This document shows positions 27,120 through 36,316 of a stretch of DNA of 64,000 bases, in pieces (the stretch's first letter is position 1; each line of letters begins with the position of its first letter). This DNA comes from Parvibaculum sp002684405 (GTDB lineage: Bacteria > Pseudomonadota > Alphaproteobacteria > Parvibaculales > Parvibaculaceae). The translations under genes were made by a program, and so were the position numbers. The stretch is from positions 62,001 to 126,000 of the forward strand of contig OZ223205.1 in the NCBI GenBank assembly GCA_965140395.1. Reading direction: 5' to 3'. A model generated the notes under the pieces. The model was not told the origin of the DNA, did no database searches, and worked only from the letters and a program-made list of their open reading frames with translations.

Positions 27120-28415
27120 CTATTCCGCGGCTTTTTTCTGCTTCTGGCTCGCCCCGATGAAGCCGAAGAGGTGACCGCCCACCTTGCGGATCTGGATCTC
27201 CTCCGCACCTTCCGTGATGCGGTAGCGCCTGTGATGCCGGTAGATATGTTCGAACGGCTTGTGGCGCGAATACCCCATGCCGCCATGCACCTGCATGGCG
27301 AGATCGGCCGCCTGGCAAACCAGACGGTTCGCCCGGTAGTTGCACATGGACACCCTGTCCGAAAGGTGGCGCGCCACTTCCTTCTTGGACATCTGGTCCA
27401 TCTGCCAGGCCGTCTTGTAGATCAGGGAGCGGATCATCTCGGCTTCCGTATGCGCTTCCACAAGCGGAAACTGGATGGCCTGGTTCGACGCCAGCGGCTT
27501 GCCGAAGGGCGCGCGTTGCTTGGCGTATTTCACGCTCTCATTGATGCAGTACTGCGCCGCACCGACGCCTGACGCCGCCTGGCGGATACGGTTTTCATGC
27601 ACAAAATGCTGGGCAAGCTCGAGCCCCCGGTCCGGATCGCCGAGGATCGCCGTTTCCGGCACCCACACATTGGTGAAGGAAACGCGCGGATGATCGGTCG
27701 GCATGTTGAGGGTCCAGTAGTACTCCTCGACTTTCACGCCGGGCGTATCTGTCGGAACGATGAAACAGGCAATCCCGAGCGGGTCGCCGTCATTGCCGCC
27801 GATCCGCGCGAACACGAAGTCATGCGTCGCGACATGCATGCCCGTATTCCACATCTTCTCGCCATTGATGAGCCAGCCATCGACGCCGTCGCGCTTTTCC
27901 GACTTCGCATGGGTGTCCATCCAAGTCGCATCCGAGCCGTGTTCGGGTTCGGTCAGGCCGAACGCGACGCGGACCGAACCGTCCAGCGATCCCGGAATGA
28001 ACGTCTTTTTCTGCTCATCCGTACCGAAATCGCGGAACATCAGCACCGTGGGAAAATTCCCGACGATCGAACTTTCGTTCTGAAGATCGTTGTGCAGGCC
28101 CAGGCCCTTCGCCGCCAGATGCTCGCGGATGACGGCCATTCCGAGATTGGTGCCATCCTTGCCGCCATATTCTTTCGGCAGCGCATAGCGAAGGTGGCCG
28201 GCCTCATCGGCGCGTTTGCGCATCTTGCCCAAAAGCTCCTCCCATTCATGGCGGGGAAGCCCTTCATTGTCCCAGTCCGTGCGGGCATGTTCGCGGCGAT
28301 GGTCGAAGAAGCGGATATTGTCGTCCTGCTCCTCCAGCGGCTTGATTTCCTTCTCGATGAAGGCGTCGAGCTCGACCAGATAGTCCGTCAGCTCTTTCGG
28401 CAAGGTGAAGTCCAT
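27120..28415 (-). CDS. Acyl-CoA dehydrogenase family protein
   Basis: A 431-residue FAD-dependent dehydrogenase that introduces a double bond in acyl-CoA. The N-terminal helical domain is followed by FGLTEPEHGSDATWM (FAD/substrate loop) and the C-terminal motif RYRITEGAEEIQIRKVGG. In this family the catalytic Glu lies in that region, and the local sequence fits the longer bacterial COG1960 group. GGGAGG precedes ATG 28415. It converges with the sensor kinase, with only 36 bases between the stops. The acyl chain specificity is not predictable. Confidence 0.9.
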   Translation of the reverse strand: MDFTLPKELTDYLVELDAFIEKEIKPLEEQDDNIRFFDHRREHARTDWDNEGLPRHEWEELLGKMRKRADEAGHLRYALPKEYGGKDGTNLGMAVIREHLAAKGLGLHNDLQNESSIVGNFPTVLMFRDFGTDEQKKTFIPGSLDGSVRVAFGLTEPEHGSDATWMDTHAKSEKRDGVDGWLINGEKMWNTGMHVATHDFVFARIGGNDGDPLGIACFIVPTDTPGVKVEEYYWTLNMPTDHPRVSFTNVWVPETAILGDPDRGLELAQHFVHENRIRQAASGVGAAQYCINESVKYAKQRAPFGKPLASNQAIQFPLVEAHTEAEMIRSLIYKTAWQMDQMSKKEVARHLSDRVSMCNYRANRLVCQAADLAMQVHGGMGYSRHKPFEHIYRHHRRYRITEGAEEIQIRKVGGHLFGFIGASQKQKKAAE

Positions 28416-28770
28416 TGCAATCCTCCCATGGATTTCGGGCCTGTTCCGGCCCGTTTTTCAATAGCGAATAGGGTCACTATAGACTTCCAACAGGCCCGCG
28501 AAAGGGCCGGAAAACCTGCCCCAGCGTGCCCCTGCGTTAACCCCTTGTCCGCCTAACTCGTTGTGGGCACACAAGATTTAGCCGTGAACGAAAACGGAAG
28601 ATGGAACGGTCATCGATTCGGACATGATTCGTTCGCGCAATATTCCGAAAGTTAACGCCGCAGTTCTTAACGTGACATTCCGTCACGCTCGCCGCGCCCG
28701 GCATTGCGGGCGCGGCAGGATCGAAGAGACTTGCACACACCCCGTTTTGTGAGATGGTGCCGACAGCATC
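28416..28770. other. Intergenic region between divergent genes, with strong hairpin
   Basis: No gene was found in these 355 bases. They should carry the promoters of the acyl-CoA dehydrogenase (minus) and the helicase (plus). Two structures stand out: CGGGCC and GGCCCG flanking a 6-base loop at about 28437-28454, and a perfect 10-base stem GCCGCGCCCG (28691-28700) with CGGGCGCGGC (28707-28716), 55 bases upstream of the helicase start. Confidence 0.5.
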
Positions 28771-31700
28771 ATGAGTAGCGCGTCCACCTCCACCGCAGAC
28801 CAAAACGAACGGGCCGCCATCGCGGCCCGCCGACCGGTCACGGCGGTTCTCGGCCCCACCAACACCGGCAAAACCCATCTCGCCATCGAACGCATGCTCG
28901 GCCATCAATCGGGCATGATCGGCCTGCCGCTGCGCCTGCTCGCGCGCGAAGTCTATGACAGGGTCGTGAGGGCCAAAGGGGCGCGCGAAGTCGCTCTTAT
29001 CACCGGCGAGGAAAAGATCGCGCCGCCTACCGCACGCTATTTCATCTGCACGGTCGAAGCGATGCCGCAAGACCGGGAGGTGGACTTCGTCGCCATCGAC
29101 GAAATCCAGCTCGCCGCGGATCGTGAGCGCGGCCACACCTTCACCGACAGGCTGCTGCGCTGCCGGGGCCGCCACGAGACCATGCTGATGGGCTCGGATA
29201 CGGCGCGGCACCTGATCGGCCGGCTCTTGCCGCGCACCCGGTTCATCAACCGGCCCCGCTTTTCGGAACTTTCCTGGACCGGCTCGAAGAAACTGACGCG
29301 CCTGCCCCGCCGCAGCGCCATCGTCGCGTTCTCCGCCGATCAGGTTTATGCCATCGCCGAACTCATCCGCCGTCAGCGCGGCGGCGCGGCCGTGGTGATG
29401 GGCGCGCTGAGCCCGCGCACCCGCAACGCCCAGGTCGCTCTCTACCAGTCGGGCGACGTCGACTTCCTCGTCGCCACGGACGCCATCGGCATGGGCCTCA
29501 ACATGGATGTGGACCATGTGGCCTTCGCCTCCACCGCGAAATTCGACGGACGCCAACATCGCCCGCTCAGGGTCGTAGAACTGGCGCAGATCGCCGGGCG
29601 CGCCGGGCGCTATATGAACGACGGTACTTTCGGGGTCACCGCGGACGCCGTTCCCCTGGCCGATGACATGATCGAGCGGATCGAAAATCACCAGTTCGAT
29701 GCCGACCAGGTCTTCCAGTGGCGCAATCCCGATCTCGATTTCGCCTCCATGGATGCGCTGATCCGCAGCCTCGAAGTCCCGCCCCGCCAGCATGGGCTGA
29801 CGCGCGGCCCGGTGGCCGACGACCTCGAGGCGCTGACCCGCATGAGCCGCGACCATGAGGTTCGCGACGCGGCAGCCGGCCCTCACGCCATCCGGAAGCT
29901 CTGGGAAGTGGTGCAACTTCCCGATTTCCGCAAAACGATGGCCAGCGAGCACGCGACCCTTCTGTCTAGTATCTATCTGTTCCTGATGCAGCCCGAGGGA
30001 CGGATCCCGGACGACTGGTTTTCCACCCAGCTCGGACGCCTGGACCGCACCGATGGCGACATAGACACACTGGCCGCCAGGCTGGCGCATATGCGCACAT
30101 GGAGCTATGTATCCAACCGCTCCGACTGGTTGCATGATCCTGTGCATTGGCAGGAGCGCGCGCGTACGATAGAGGATAAGCTTTCGGATGCGTTGCATGA
30201 GCGGCTGACGCAGCGGTTCATCGATCGTCGCACAAGCGTGTTGATGAAGCGGCTACGCCAGAAAGAGGATTTAATGGCGGCGGTTAACAGTGACGGTGAG
30301 GTCCTGGTCGAAGGCGAATTCGTGGGTCGTCTTCAGGGGTTCGTTTTCGTACCCGACCCGAGGGCGGAAGGGGTCCACGGCAAGGCGCTTCGCGCCGCCT
30401 CCGATGCTGCGCTGGCGCTGGAGATCAATGCCCGCGCGGCGCGCCTGACGGCGGCGCCCGATGCAGATATTCATCTTTCAGAGCACGGAAGGATCATCTG
30501 GGAAGGCCAGCCGGTCGCCAGCCTTCACGCAGCCGACGATCCGCTTCTGCCCCGCGTGGAATTGATCGCAGGCGATGAACTGACAGGGCCGCCCAAGGAA
30601 AACCTCCAGACCCGGCTTCAGGCGTGGACGCGCATGCACGTCAACCAGGTCCTTGCGCCGCTGACGGGCATGCGGGACGCCGAAGATGTCGAAGGGCTTG
30701 CCCGCGGGGTGGCTTACCGCCTGGTCGAGAATTTCGGATCGCTCCGCCGCGAAGCCGTATCGGAAGATATCCGCGCCCTCGACCAGAATGCGCGCGGCCA
30801 ATTGCGCAAGCATGGCGTGCGCTTCGGCGCCTACACGATTTTCATGCCGGCCTTGTTGAAGCCTGCGCCCGCGCGGCTGTTGCTCACGCTTTGGGCGCTG
30901 GCCCGCAAGGGTGTCGAGGATCCCTTCGCGGACCTTCCCGCTCCGCCCACGCCCGGGCTCACCTCCGTACCGGCGGACAAGACCGCGCCCGATGGCTTTT
31001 ACGATGTGCTGGGCTTCCGCGTCTGCGGCGAGCGTGCCGTACGTGTCGATATGCTGGAACGCCTGGCCGACCTGATCCGGCCGGTGATTGCCGAACGCCG
31101 CTATAACGGCGGCTTCGTCGTCAATCCCGACATGATGTCGCTTGTGGGCTGCTCGGGCGAGGAATTCGCCAGCCTGCTGCGCGGTCTGGGCTATCGCTCG
31201 CAAATGGAAAAGGTGAAGCTGCCGAAAGAAGAAGTCGTGGCGGCACAACCGGCGTCCGGAGAGCAGACAGAGACCGCGTCCGGCACGCAACCGGACACTG
31301 CTTCCGAAAACGCCGATGCAACGGCAAACGACGCGCCCGCGGCCGACACCCCGCCAGAAACAAAACCGGAAACGCTAGAAGCGCCGACGGAAGCAGCTGC
31401 GACGCCTGAGGCGCCCGTTGCTCCGACAGAAGCTGCCCCGACCGAAACTGACGCGCCGGAAGCGCCGACCGTCGATACATCCGAAGCCCCGGCGACGGAA
31501 ACATCGCCGGAAGCCGCTCCGGCAAGCGATGCAGCTCCTGCCGAAACGCCAGCCGGTGAAGCACCGCAAGCCGCCCCAGCATCTGAAACGGGCGCGGGCA
31601 CTGAGCCCGAAGCGGAGGCCGCAAATGCGGAATCCGGCGAGACCGAAACGGTGGAGCTTGAAATCTGGCGCCCCCAACGGCGGCACCAGGGCGGCAAACC

Positions 31701-31932
31701 GCAGCGGCAGGCCCGGCGCGACGACGACCAGCCACGCCGGCGGCGCCCCAAAGGCGGCGACAAAAAGGGCGGTGCGGAAACCCGGTCGGGCAAGCCGCCC
31801 CGCAAGGATGGCGGCCCCAAGAAACCGCGCAACAACCGCAGCCATGGAAAACCGGAACGCGAAAAAGCACCCGATCCCGACAGCCCCTTCGCAGCGCTTG
31901 CCGTTCTGAAGGACCGCCAGAAGCAGAACTGA
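28771..31932 (+). CDS. Suv3-like DEAD-type RNA helicase with long disordered tail
   Basis: A 1053-residue protein. The superfamily 2 helicase core has Walker A GPTNTGKT (28-35), Walker B DEIQ near residue 110, and motif VI QIAGRAGRY near 272. This resembles mitochondrial Suv3, an RNA helicase of the degradosome. The middle region to about residue 820 is Suv3-family. The tail from about 825 is low complexity: an Ala/Pro/Glu/Thr-rich acidic part, then a basic Arg/Lys/Gly/Gln-rich end (GGKPQRQARRDDDQPRRRRP). Such tails often bind RNA or partners. The ribosome-binding site is weak. The next two genes follow closely, suggesting an RNA-related operon. Confidence 0.9.
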   Translation: MSSASTSTADQNERAAIAARRPVTAVLGPTNTGKTHLAIERMLGHQSGMIGLPLRLLAREVYDRVVRAKGAREVALITGEEKIAPPTARYFICTVEAMPQDREVDFVAIDEIQLAADRERGHTFTDRLLRCRGRHETMLMGSDTARHLIGRLLPRTRFINRPRFSELSWTGSKKLTRLPRRSAIVAFSADQVYAIAELIRRQRGGAAVVMGALSPRTRNAQVALYQSGDVDFLVATDAIGMGLNMDVDHVAFASTAKFDGRQHRPLRVVELAQIAGRAGRYMNDGTFGVTADAVPLADDMIERIENHQFDADQVFQWRNPDLDFASMDALIRSLEVPPRQHGLTRGPVADDLEALTRMSRDHEVRDAAAGPHAIRKLWEVVQLPDFRKTMASEHATLLSSIYLFLMQPEGRIPDDWFSTQLGRLDRTDGDIDTLAARLAHMRTWSYVSNRSDWLHDPVHWQERARTIEDKLSDALHERLTQRFIDRRTSVLMKRLRQKEDLMAAVNSDGEVLVEGEFVGRLQGFVFVPDPRAEGVHGKALRAASDAALALEINARAARLTAAPDADIHLSEHGRIIWEGQPVASLHAADDPLLPRVELIAGDELTGPPKENLQTRLQAWTRMHVNQVLAPLTGMRDAEDVEGLARGVAYRLVENFGSLRREAVSEDIRALDQNARGQLRKHGVRFGAYTIFMPALLKPAPARLLLTLWALARKGVEDPFADLPAPPTPGLTSVPADKTAPDGFYDVLGFRVCGERAVRVDMLERLADLIRPVIAERRYNGGFVVNPDMMSLVGCSGEEFASLLRGLGYRSQMEKVKLPKEEVVAAQPASGEQTETASGTQPDTASENADATANDAPAADTPPETKPETLEAPTEAAATPEAPVAPTEAAPTETDAPEAPTVDTSEAPATETSPEAAPASDAAPAETPAGEAPQAAPASETGAGTEPEAEAANAESGETETVELEIWRPQRRHQGGKPQRQARRDDDQPRRRRPKGGDKKGGAETRSGKPPRKDGGPKKPRNNRSHGKPEREKAPDPDSPFAALAVLKDRQKQN

Positions 31933-31942
31933 CACCCGGCAG

Positions 31943-32428
31943 ATGCCCTCATCGCGCGACAAGGACGGCCCATCTCCGCAAGACGGACCCCATGAGGCCG
32001 CCCCCCATGAAGCGGGGCAGAGGGTCGACCGATGGCTCTGGTATGCACGCTTTGCCAAGACACGCAGTATTGCCGCGACGCTTGTCCGGAGCGGCAAGAT
32101 GCGCGTCAGCGGCGACCGTATATCGCGGCCGAGCCGGCTTGTAAGACCGGGCGATGTGCTTACCTTTCCTCTAGGAGCGCATATCCGTGTCATACGGATC
32201 AGGGGGCTTGGAACGCGGCGCGGCCCCGCGCCCGAAGCAAGAGAGCTCTATGACGACCTCGACCCGCCGCCCGAACGCCGTGCAACGCCGGATTCCGACG
32301 GATCCGCTTCCCGGCAATCTTCCCCTTCACAGACAGCGGCCAGAGCCCCCGGTGCCGGACGCCCGACCAAAAGGGAACGCCGGGCCACCGACCGCCTGAA
32401 ATCGGACGGATCGCTAGAGGAGAAATAA
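31943..32428 (+). CDS. RNA-binding S4 domain protein (Hsp15-like)
   Basis: A 161-residue protein. The S4 domain occupies residues about 26-75 (RVDRWLWYARFAKTRSIAAT, VRSGKMRVSG, RPGDVLTFPLG). The C-terminal half is Pro/Arg-rich, ending GRPTKRERRATDRL. The S4 domain and short length match the Hsp15 group, which in E. coli rescues stalled 50S subunits with bound nascent tRNA. It starts 10 bases after the helicase stop, so both are probably co-transcribed. The start could also be the initial MPSSRDKDG segment; no strong ribosome-binding site separates alternatives. Confidence 0.85.
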   Translation: MPSSRDKDGPSPQDGPHEAAPHEAGQRVDRWLWYARFAKTRSIAATLVRSGKMRVSGDRISRPSRLVRPGDVLTFPLGAHIRVIRIRGLGTRRGPAPEARELYDDLDPPPERRATPDSDGSASRQSSPSQTAARAPGAGRPTKRERRATDRLKSDGSLEEK

Positions 32429-32486
32429 TTCTCCATTTTTTATCCGTGGTTGAAGAGGTCTCACCACTCGTGTATGGACAAAACGA

Positions 32487-32939
32487 ATGATCGAAAAACT
32501 CAAATCCTTCCTCCAGGGAGCTCCAAGCGAAGCCGAGGACAAATCGGACGAGTTGCAGATCGCCGTCGTCGCCCTGCTGATCCGGGCGGCAACGACGGAC
32601 GCGAAGTTCGGCGAGGAGGAGCGTGCGGCCATTCGCCGGATTGCTCTCCAGTCCTTTTCGCTCGAAGAAAAGGATATGGACCACCTGATCGGCGAGGCCG
32701 AAAACGCCGAAAACGAAACCATGGATCTCCACCGCTGGGTGCAGACCATAAAAAAGGCTTATGACGAGGAAGAGCGCATAGGTCTGATCGAAAAGATGTG
32801 GGAAGTGGTGTATGCCGACGGCGTACTCGACGACTACGAAGCCAATTTGTTGCGGCGCGTCGCGGGGCTGATATACGTTCCCGACCGCGCGTCGGGGCAA
32901 GCCCGGCAGCGTGTTTTGGCGCGGCTCGGCCTGGAATAA
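32487..32939 (+). CDS. TerB-like protein
   Basis: A 150-residue acidic, all-alpha protein of the TerB/DjlA N-terminal type (COG4103). Typical segments are LLIRAATTDAKFGEEERAAI and MWEVVYADGVLDDYEANLL, each with acidic residues that bind metal in TerB. The family is linked to tellurite resistance and general stress, but solitary genes like this are of unknown role. It follows the S4 gene after 58 bases and precedes fdxA by 101. Its start ATG at 32487 has no strong ribosome-binding site. Confidence 0.85.
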   Translation: MIEKLKSFLQGAPSEAEDKSDELQIAVVALLIRAATTDAKFGEEERAAIRRIALQSFSLEEKDMDHLIGEAENAENETMDLHRWVQTIKKAYDEEERIGLIEKMWEVVYADGVLDDYEANLLRRVAGLIYVPDRASGQARQRVLARLGLE

Positions 32940-33040
32940 GGCCAGGGTCTAGGAATTGAAGCGGCACGGGCATGAAAGCCCCGCCGGATGACCGTACAGA
33001 TCGCCGCCAGCGGAGCGGCATCTGCGATTTGGAGTGTGCG

Positions 33041-33379
33041 ATGACCTATATCGTGACTGAGGCATGCATTCGCTGCAAATACATGGATTGCGTGGAAGTC
33101 TGCCCCGTGGACTGCTTCTATGAGGGTGAGAACATGCTGGTCATCCACCCCGATGAATGTATCGATTGCGGCGTCTGCGAGCCGGAATGCCCGGCCGAAG
33201 CCATCAAGCCGGACACCGAGCCCGGCCTGGAGAAATGGCTGGAACTCAATACGGAATACGCCTCCAAATGGCCGAACATCACCATCAAGCGGGACGCGCC
33301 CGAGGATGCCGACGATATGGCGGGGATCGACAACAAGTTCGAGAAATTCTTCAGCGCCGAGCCCGGCGAAGGCGATTGA
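33041..33379 (+). CDS. fdxA: 7Fe ferredoxin FdxA
   Basis: A 112-residue ferredoxin starting MTYIVTEACIRCKYMDCVEV. Cys clusters CIRCKYMDCVEVCP and CIDCGVCEPECP bind one [3Fe-4S] and one [4Fe-4S] cluster. It transfers electrons at low potential in the cytoplasm. The ATG at 33041 follows GGAG; the frame extends upstream only by chance. FdxA near CarD and RpoH is a conserved alphaproteobacterial context. A strong terminator follows. Confidence 0.95.
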   Translation: MTYIVTEACIRCKYMDCVEVCPVDCFYEGENMLVIHPDECIDCGVCEPECPAEAIKPDTEPGLEKWLELNTEYASKWPNITIKRDAPEDADDMAGIDNKFEKFFSAEPGEGD

Positions 33380-33415
33380 GCGGCAAGTCGAATAGATAAT
33401 TAGATCTATAACAAC

Positions 33416-33446
33416 GGGGCGGCCGGAACGGGCCGCCCCTTTTGTT
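33416..33446 (+). terminator. Intrinsic terminator after fdxA
   Basis: GGGGCGGCC (33416-33424) pairs with GGCCGCCCC (33431-33439) around a 6-base loop, followed by TTTTGTTT. It lies 37 bases past the fdxA stop. Confidence 0.9.
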
Positions 33447-34080
33447 TCCGCACCGCATGAATCGTCCGTTTACGACGCAAAAAGACCGAAATTCCGCCTA
33501 TCCCACTGTGTTAACTGCGTTTTTGCCGGGGATATCTTCCAATTTCACGCTTTTCGTGCTATAGAAAAGCAACGCAGGAATCCCGCGCAGTTAACGCTGA
33601 CGCGAACCGAGCATAGAGGCTGTTACCCTCAAAGGCGGAGCTCGAAGCGCTTCGCCTTTCGCCTGTCCTTCCAGGCGTCCCTGAAGCGGAGCGGGCCTTG
33701 TCGGTTGACTGAAACGGTAATTTCCGCCGGATCGGTCAACGGCCCCGCAGAGAAGAGTGCTTGCCCGGAACACCGTTTCGGACATCCTCCTCGTTCGCTG
33801 AAAGAAGCCCCGCCCTTATCGGCTGTGGCTCCGGGTACACCAGCCCCTGTTGTCGGCAGATCGGTCGAAACTCCGTTTGGGTTTCCTGGAAACTTTTGAG
33901 CAAGGCAGAGCTGCTTCTCCAATTCCGTGACTCGAATATTGGCGGGATCCCGACCGAACCGGCGGGCGCATTGGAAGTTGGCACTGCCGAAGACATGGCC
34001 TGGCGACAGACCGGAATGATGGCCCGGAATGGCCGGCGGACTGGATCCGCCAAAGGCTCCGGCCAATGAAGGAAAAATCG
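33447..34080 (+). other. Long noncoding stretch upstream of carD, possible leader or ncRNA
   Basis: These 634 bases lack a convincing gene on either strand; the open frames there are antisense or compositionally unlike coding sequence. Several stems are visible in the 5' part: AAAGGCG (33631-33637) with CGCCTTT (33653-33659), CGCCTG (33660-33665) with CAGGCG (33672-33677), and GTTGAC with GTCAAC (about 33704-33745). They do not match tmRNA, RNase P RNA, SRP RNA or 6S RNA features I know. It could be an untranslated leader of carD or an independent small RNA. Confidence 0.4.
33537..33565 (+). promoter_or_regulatory. Possible promoter of the fdxA-carD intergenic transcript
   Basis: TTCCAA (33537-33542) and TATAGA (33560-33565) are separated by 17 bases, in an AT-rich patch. 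The -35 match is poor. It would start a transcript near 33572 that leads through the structured noncoding stretch into carD. Confidence 0.35.
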
Positions 34081-35220
34081 ATGGCGACGAATACCAAGAA
34101 GGCTGCGAAAACCACGTCCAAGGCCTCCGCCGGGCGGGCCAAACCGGCCGCATCCCGGACGGCCAAGGCGACGACCAGGGCCAAAGCGGCAAAACCCGCG
34201 TCGAAGCCGAAGGCAGCGTCGGCCAAAGCCGCGACGGCCAAGACCAAGGCGACGAAAACCGCCCCCGCGGCGAAACCCGCAGCCAAGAAGACGACATCGA
34301 AGGCAAGCACTGCCAAGAAGCCGTCCGCCAAGCCCGCGGCCGCCAAATCGACGGCGACAAAATCCACGTCAACCAAGGCGACGGCTGCCAAATCGGCCAC
34401 GGCCAAGAAGGCGACGACCGGCAAGACGGCCAAACCCGCTGCAAAGCCCGCGGCGGCGAAGAAGCCTGCGGCCAAATCCACGACCAAGGCGGCCGGCAGC
34501 AAAACCACGGCGGCAAAATCGGCCAATAGCAGCAAGCTGAAAGACGCGGTGCAGAAGGCCAACGAAAAATCCGCTGCCGCCAAATCGGCTGCCAAGGCGA
34601 AGGAAACGGCCAAGCCGAAAGAGACCGCAAAGCCCAAGGAGGCCGTGAAGGCGAAGGAGCCTGCCAAGGCCCCCGCGGCGAAGGTGGAGAAGCCGAACTT
34701 CAAGGCCAAGGAATTCGTGGTCTATCCGGCGCATGGTGTCGGGCAGATCCTGGAAATCGAAGAGCAGGAAGTGGCCGGCCATACGCTGGAACTGTTCGTC
34801 ATCAACTTCGACAAGGAGAAGATGGTCCTGCGTGTGCCGACCAACAAGGCGACCGCTGTGGGCATGCGCAAGCTGTCGGACGCCAATGTGGTCGATTCCG
34901 CCATCGAAACGCTGCGGGGCCGCGCGCGCATCAAGCGCACCATGTGGAGCCGTCGTGCACAGGAATATGAGGCCAAGATCAACTCCGGCGACCTGATCTC
35001 CATCGCCGAGGTGGTCCGCGACCTCTATCGCTCCGAGCGCCAGCCCGAGCAGTCCTATTCGGAACGCCAGCTCTACGAAGCCGCGCTCGACCGCATGGCC
35101 CGCGAAGTCGCCGCCGTGGAGCGCGTCGGCGAAGATGTGGCGATCGAAAAGGTCGAGAAAGCCCTGCAGGGCGACAACAAGACCTCTTCCAAGTCGGAGG
35201 AAGAGAGCGAAGCGGCCTGA
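34081..35220 (+). CDS. carD: CarD-family regulator with histone-H1-like Lys/Ala-rich N-terminal tail
   Basis: A 379-residue protein, about twice the normal CarD length. Residues 1 to about 205 are almost entirely Lys, Ala, Thr, Pro and Ser in repeats such as KPAAKKTT and AAKSATAKKATT, very like eukaryotic histone H1 tails or bacterial AlgP/HU-like tails. The CarD/CdnL domain is about 209-365 (FVVYPAHGVGQILEIEEQEV, RVPTNKATAVGMRKLS), which binds the RNA polymerase beta subunit and stabilises open complexes. ATG 34081 follows AAGGA; ATG 34066 contains that site and is less likely. The acidic end is SKSEEESEAA. A strong terminator follows, then rpoH. Confidence 0.93.
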   Translation: MATNTKKAAKTTSKASAGRAKPAASRTAKATTRAKAAKPASKPKAASAKAATAKTKATKTAPAAKPAAKKTTSKASTAKKPSAKPAAAKSTATKSTSTKATAAKSATAKKATTGKTAKPAAKPAAAKKPAAKSTTKAAGSKTTAAKSANSSKLKDAVQKANEKSAAAKSAAKAKETAKPKETAKPKEAVKAKEPAKAPAAKVEKPNFKAKEFVVYPAHGVGQILEIEEQEVAGHTLELFVINFDKEKMVLRVPTNKATAVGMRKLSDANVVDSAIETLRGRARIKRTMWSRRAQEYEAKINSGDLISIAEVVRDLYRSERQPEQSYSERQLYEAALDRMAREVAAVERVGEDVAIEKVEKALQGDNKTSSKSEEESEAA

Positions 35221-35241
35221 TCCGCGAAACCGCTTATTCTG

Positions 35242-35270
35242 AAAGGCCCGGCTCACGCCGGGCCTTTTTT
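35242..35270 (+). terminator. Intrinsic terminator after carD
   Basis: AAGGCCCGGC (35243-35252) pairs with GCCGGGCCTT (35257-35266) around the tetraloop TCAC, followed by TTTT. Confidence 0.92.
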
Positions 35271-35399
35271 GTGTGCCCTCGCCCTCCCGCGCGACAGGAG
35301 GTTGATCCGAAACGCTTTCCCGGCCGTAGCAAGACCGGAAGGGCATTCGCCACACGCCTTTCCGCGAGAATTCCCCCGGCCAAGGCAGGAGAGGCTCAC

Positions 35400-36305
35400 A
35401 TGACGCATCAGGAAACAGGCGACAGCCAGAGCGCCAACCGTCGTTTCACGAAGCAAGCCATGAACGTGCCCCTGCTGGAGCCCGAACGCGAATTCGAACT
35501 TGCCCGCCGATGGAAAGACGAGCGCGACGAGAAAGCGCTTCACGAACTCACCAGCGCCTATATGCGGCTCGTCATCTCGCTGGCGACCAAATTCCGCAAT
35601 TACGGCCTCCCTTATGCCGACCTTGTGCAGGAGGGGAATGTCGGGCTGATGCAGGCCGCCGCCCGGTTCGAGCCTGAACGGGGCGTGCGCTTTTCCACAT
35701 ATGCACGCTGGTGGATCAGAGCCTCCATCCAGGACTATGTCTTACGCAACTGGTCGATCGTACGCACCGGCACGACGGCCGCGCATAAATCCCTTTTCTT
35801 CAATCTGCGCCGCCTGCGCGCGATGATCGACAATGGCGGTCGCGAAAACCTTTCGGAGGACGAACGCATCTTCATCGCCGAAAAGCTCGGCGTGGGCGTC
35901 AAGGATGTGGAGGCGATGCAGGCCCGCCTTTATGCCGGCGACAGGTCTCTCAACGCACCCTTGCGGGATGCGGAAACGGAAGAGGGATCACTTGAATGGC
36001 AGGACATCCTCGCCTGCGACCGCGCATTGCCGGAAGAAGCCGTCATGGAAACCCATGACGGTCTCCGGCGGTCTGAATGGATCGAGGAGGCAATGGGAAC
36101 CCTGAGCGAGAGAGAGCGCCTCATCGTTCGCGAGCGCAGGCTTCAGGAAGATACCGTAACGCTCGAAACGCTTGGGCACCGTCTCGGCATTTCGAAAGAA
36201 CGCGTCCGGCAGATCGAGCATCACGCCATCGACAAGATGCGCAAGGCCCTGCTGGAAAAACTGCCCGCCACCAGCGAAGCGGCGCTCGCGGACTTCACAG
36301 GCTGA
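35400..36305 (+). CDS. rpoH: RNA polymerase sigma factor RpoH (sigma-32 family)
   Basis: A 301-residue group 3/4-boundary sigma factor of RpoH type. Region 2 reads LVQEGNVGLMQAAARFEPER, then FSTYARWWIRASIQDYVLRN. The RpoH-box region follows as TTAAHKSLFFNLRRLR, close to the RpoH consensus. Region 4 has LGHRLGISKERVRQIEHHA. It directs heat-shock or, in alphaproteobacteria with two copies, oxidative-stress genes; the paralogue cannot be decided here. ATG 35400 is preceded by AGGAGAGG. It lies 179 bases past carD, after the terminator, so it should have its own promoter. Confidence 0.93.
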   Translation: MTHQETGDSQSANRRFTKQAMNVPLLEPEREFELARRWKDERDEKALHELTSAYMRLVISLATKFRNYGLPYADLVQEGNVGLMQAAARFEPERGVRFSTYARWWIRASIQDYVLRNWSIVRTGTTAAHKSLFFNLRRLRAMIDNGGRENLSEDERIFIAEKLGVGVKDVEAMQARLYAGDRSLNAPLRDAETEEGSLEWQDILACDRALPEEAVMETHDGLRRSEWIEEAMGTLSERERLIVRERRLQEDTVTLETLGHRLGISKERVRQIEHHAIDKMRKALLEKLPATSEAALADFTG

Positions 36306-36316
36306 CAAGCCGTCTT

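Noticed and set aside
33629..34709. Long minus-strand frames opposite the CarD tail
   Set aside because: They are antisense to the Lys/Ala codons of the H1-like tail, giving low-complexity Ala/Phe/Leu or Trp/Pro strings with no family match.
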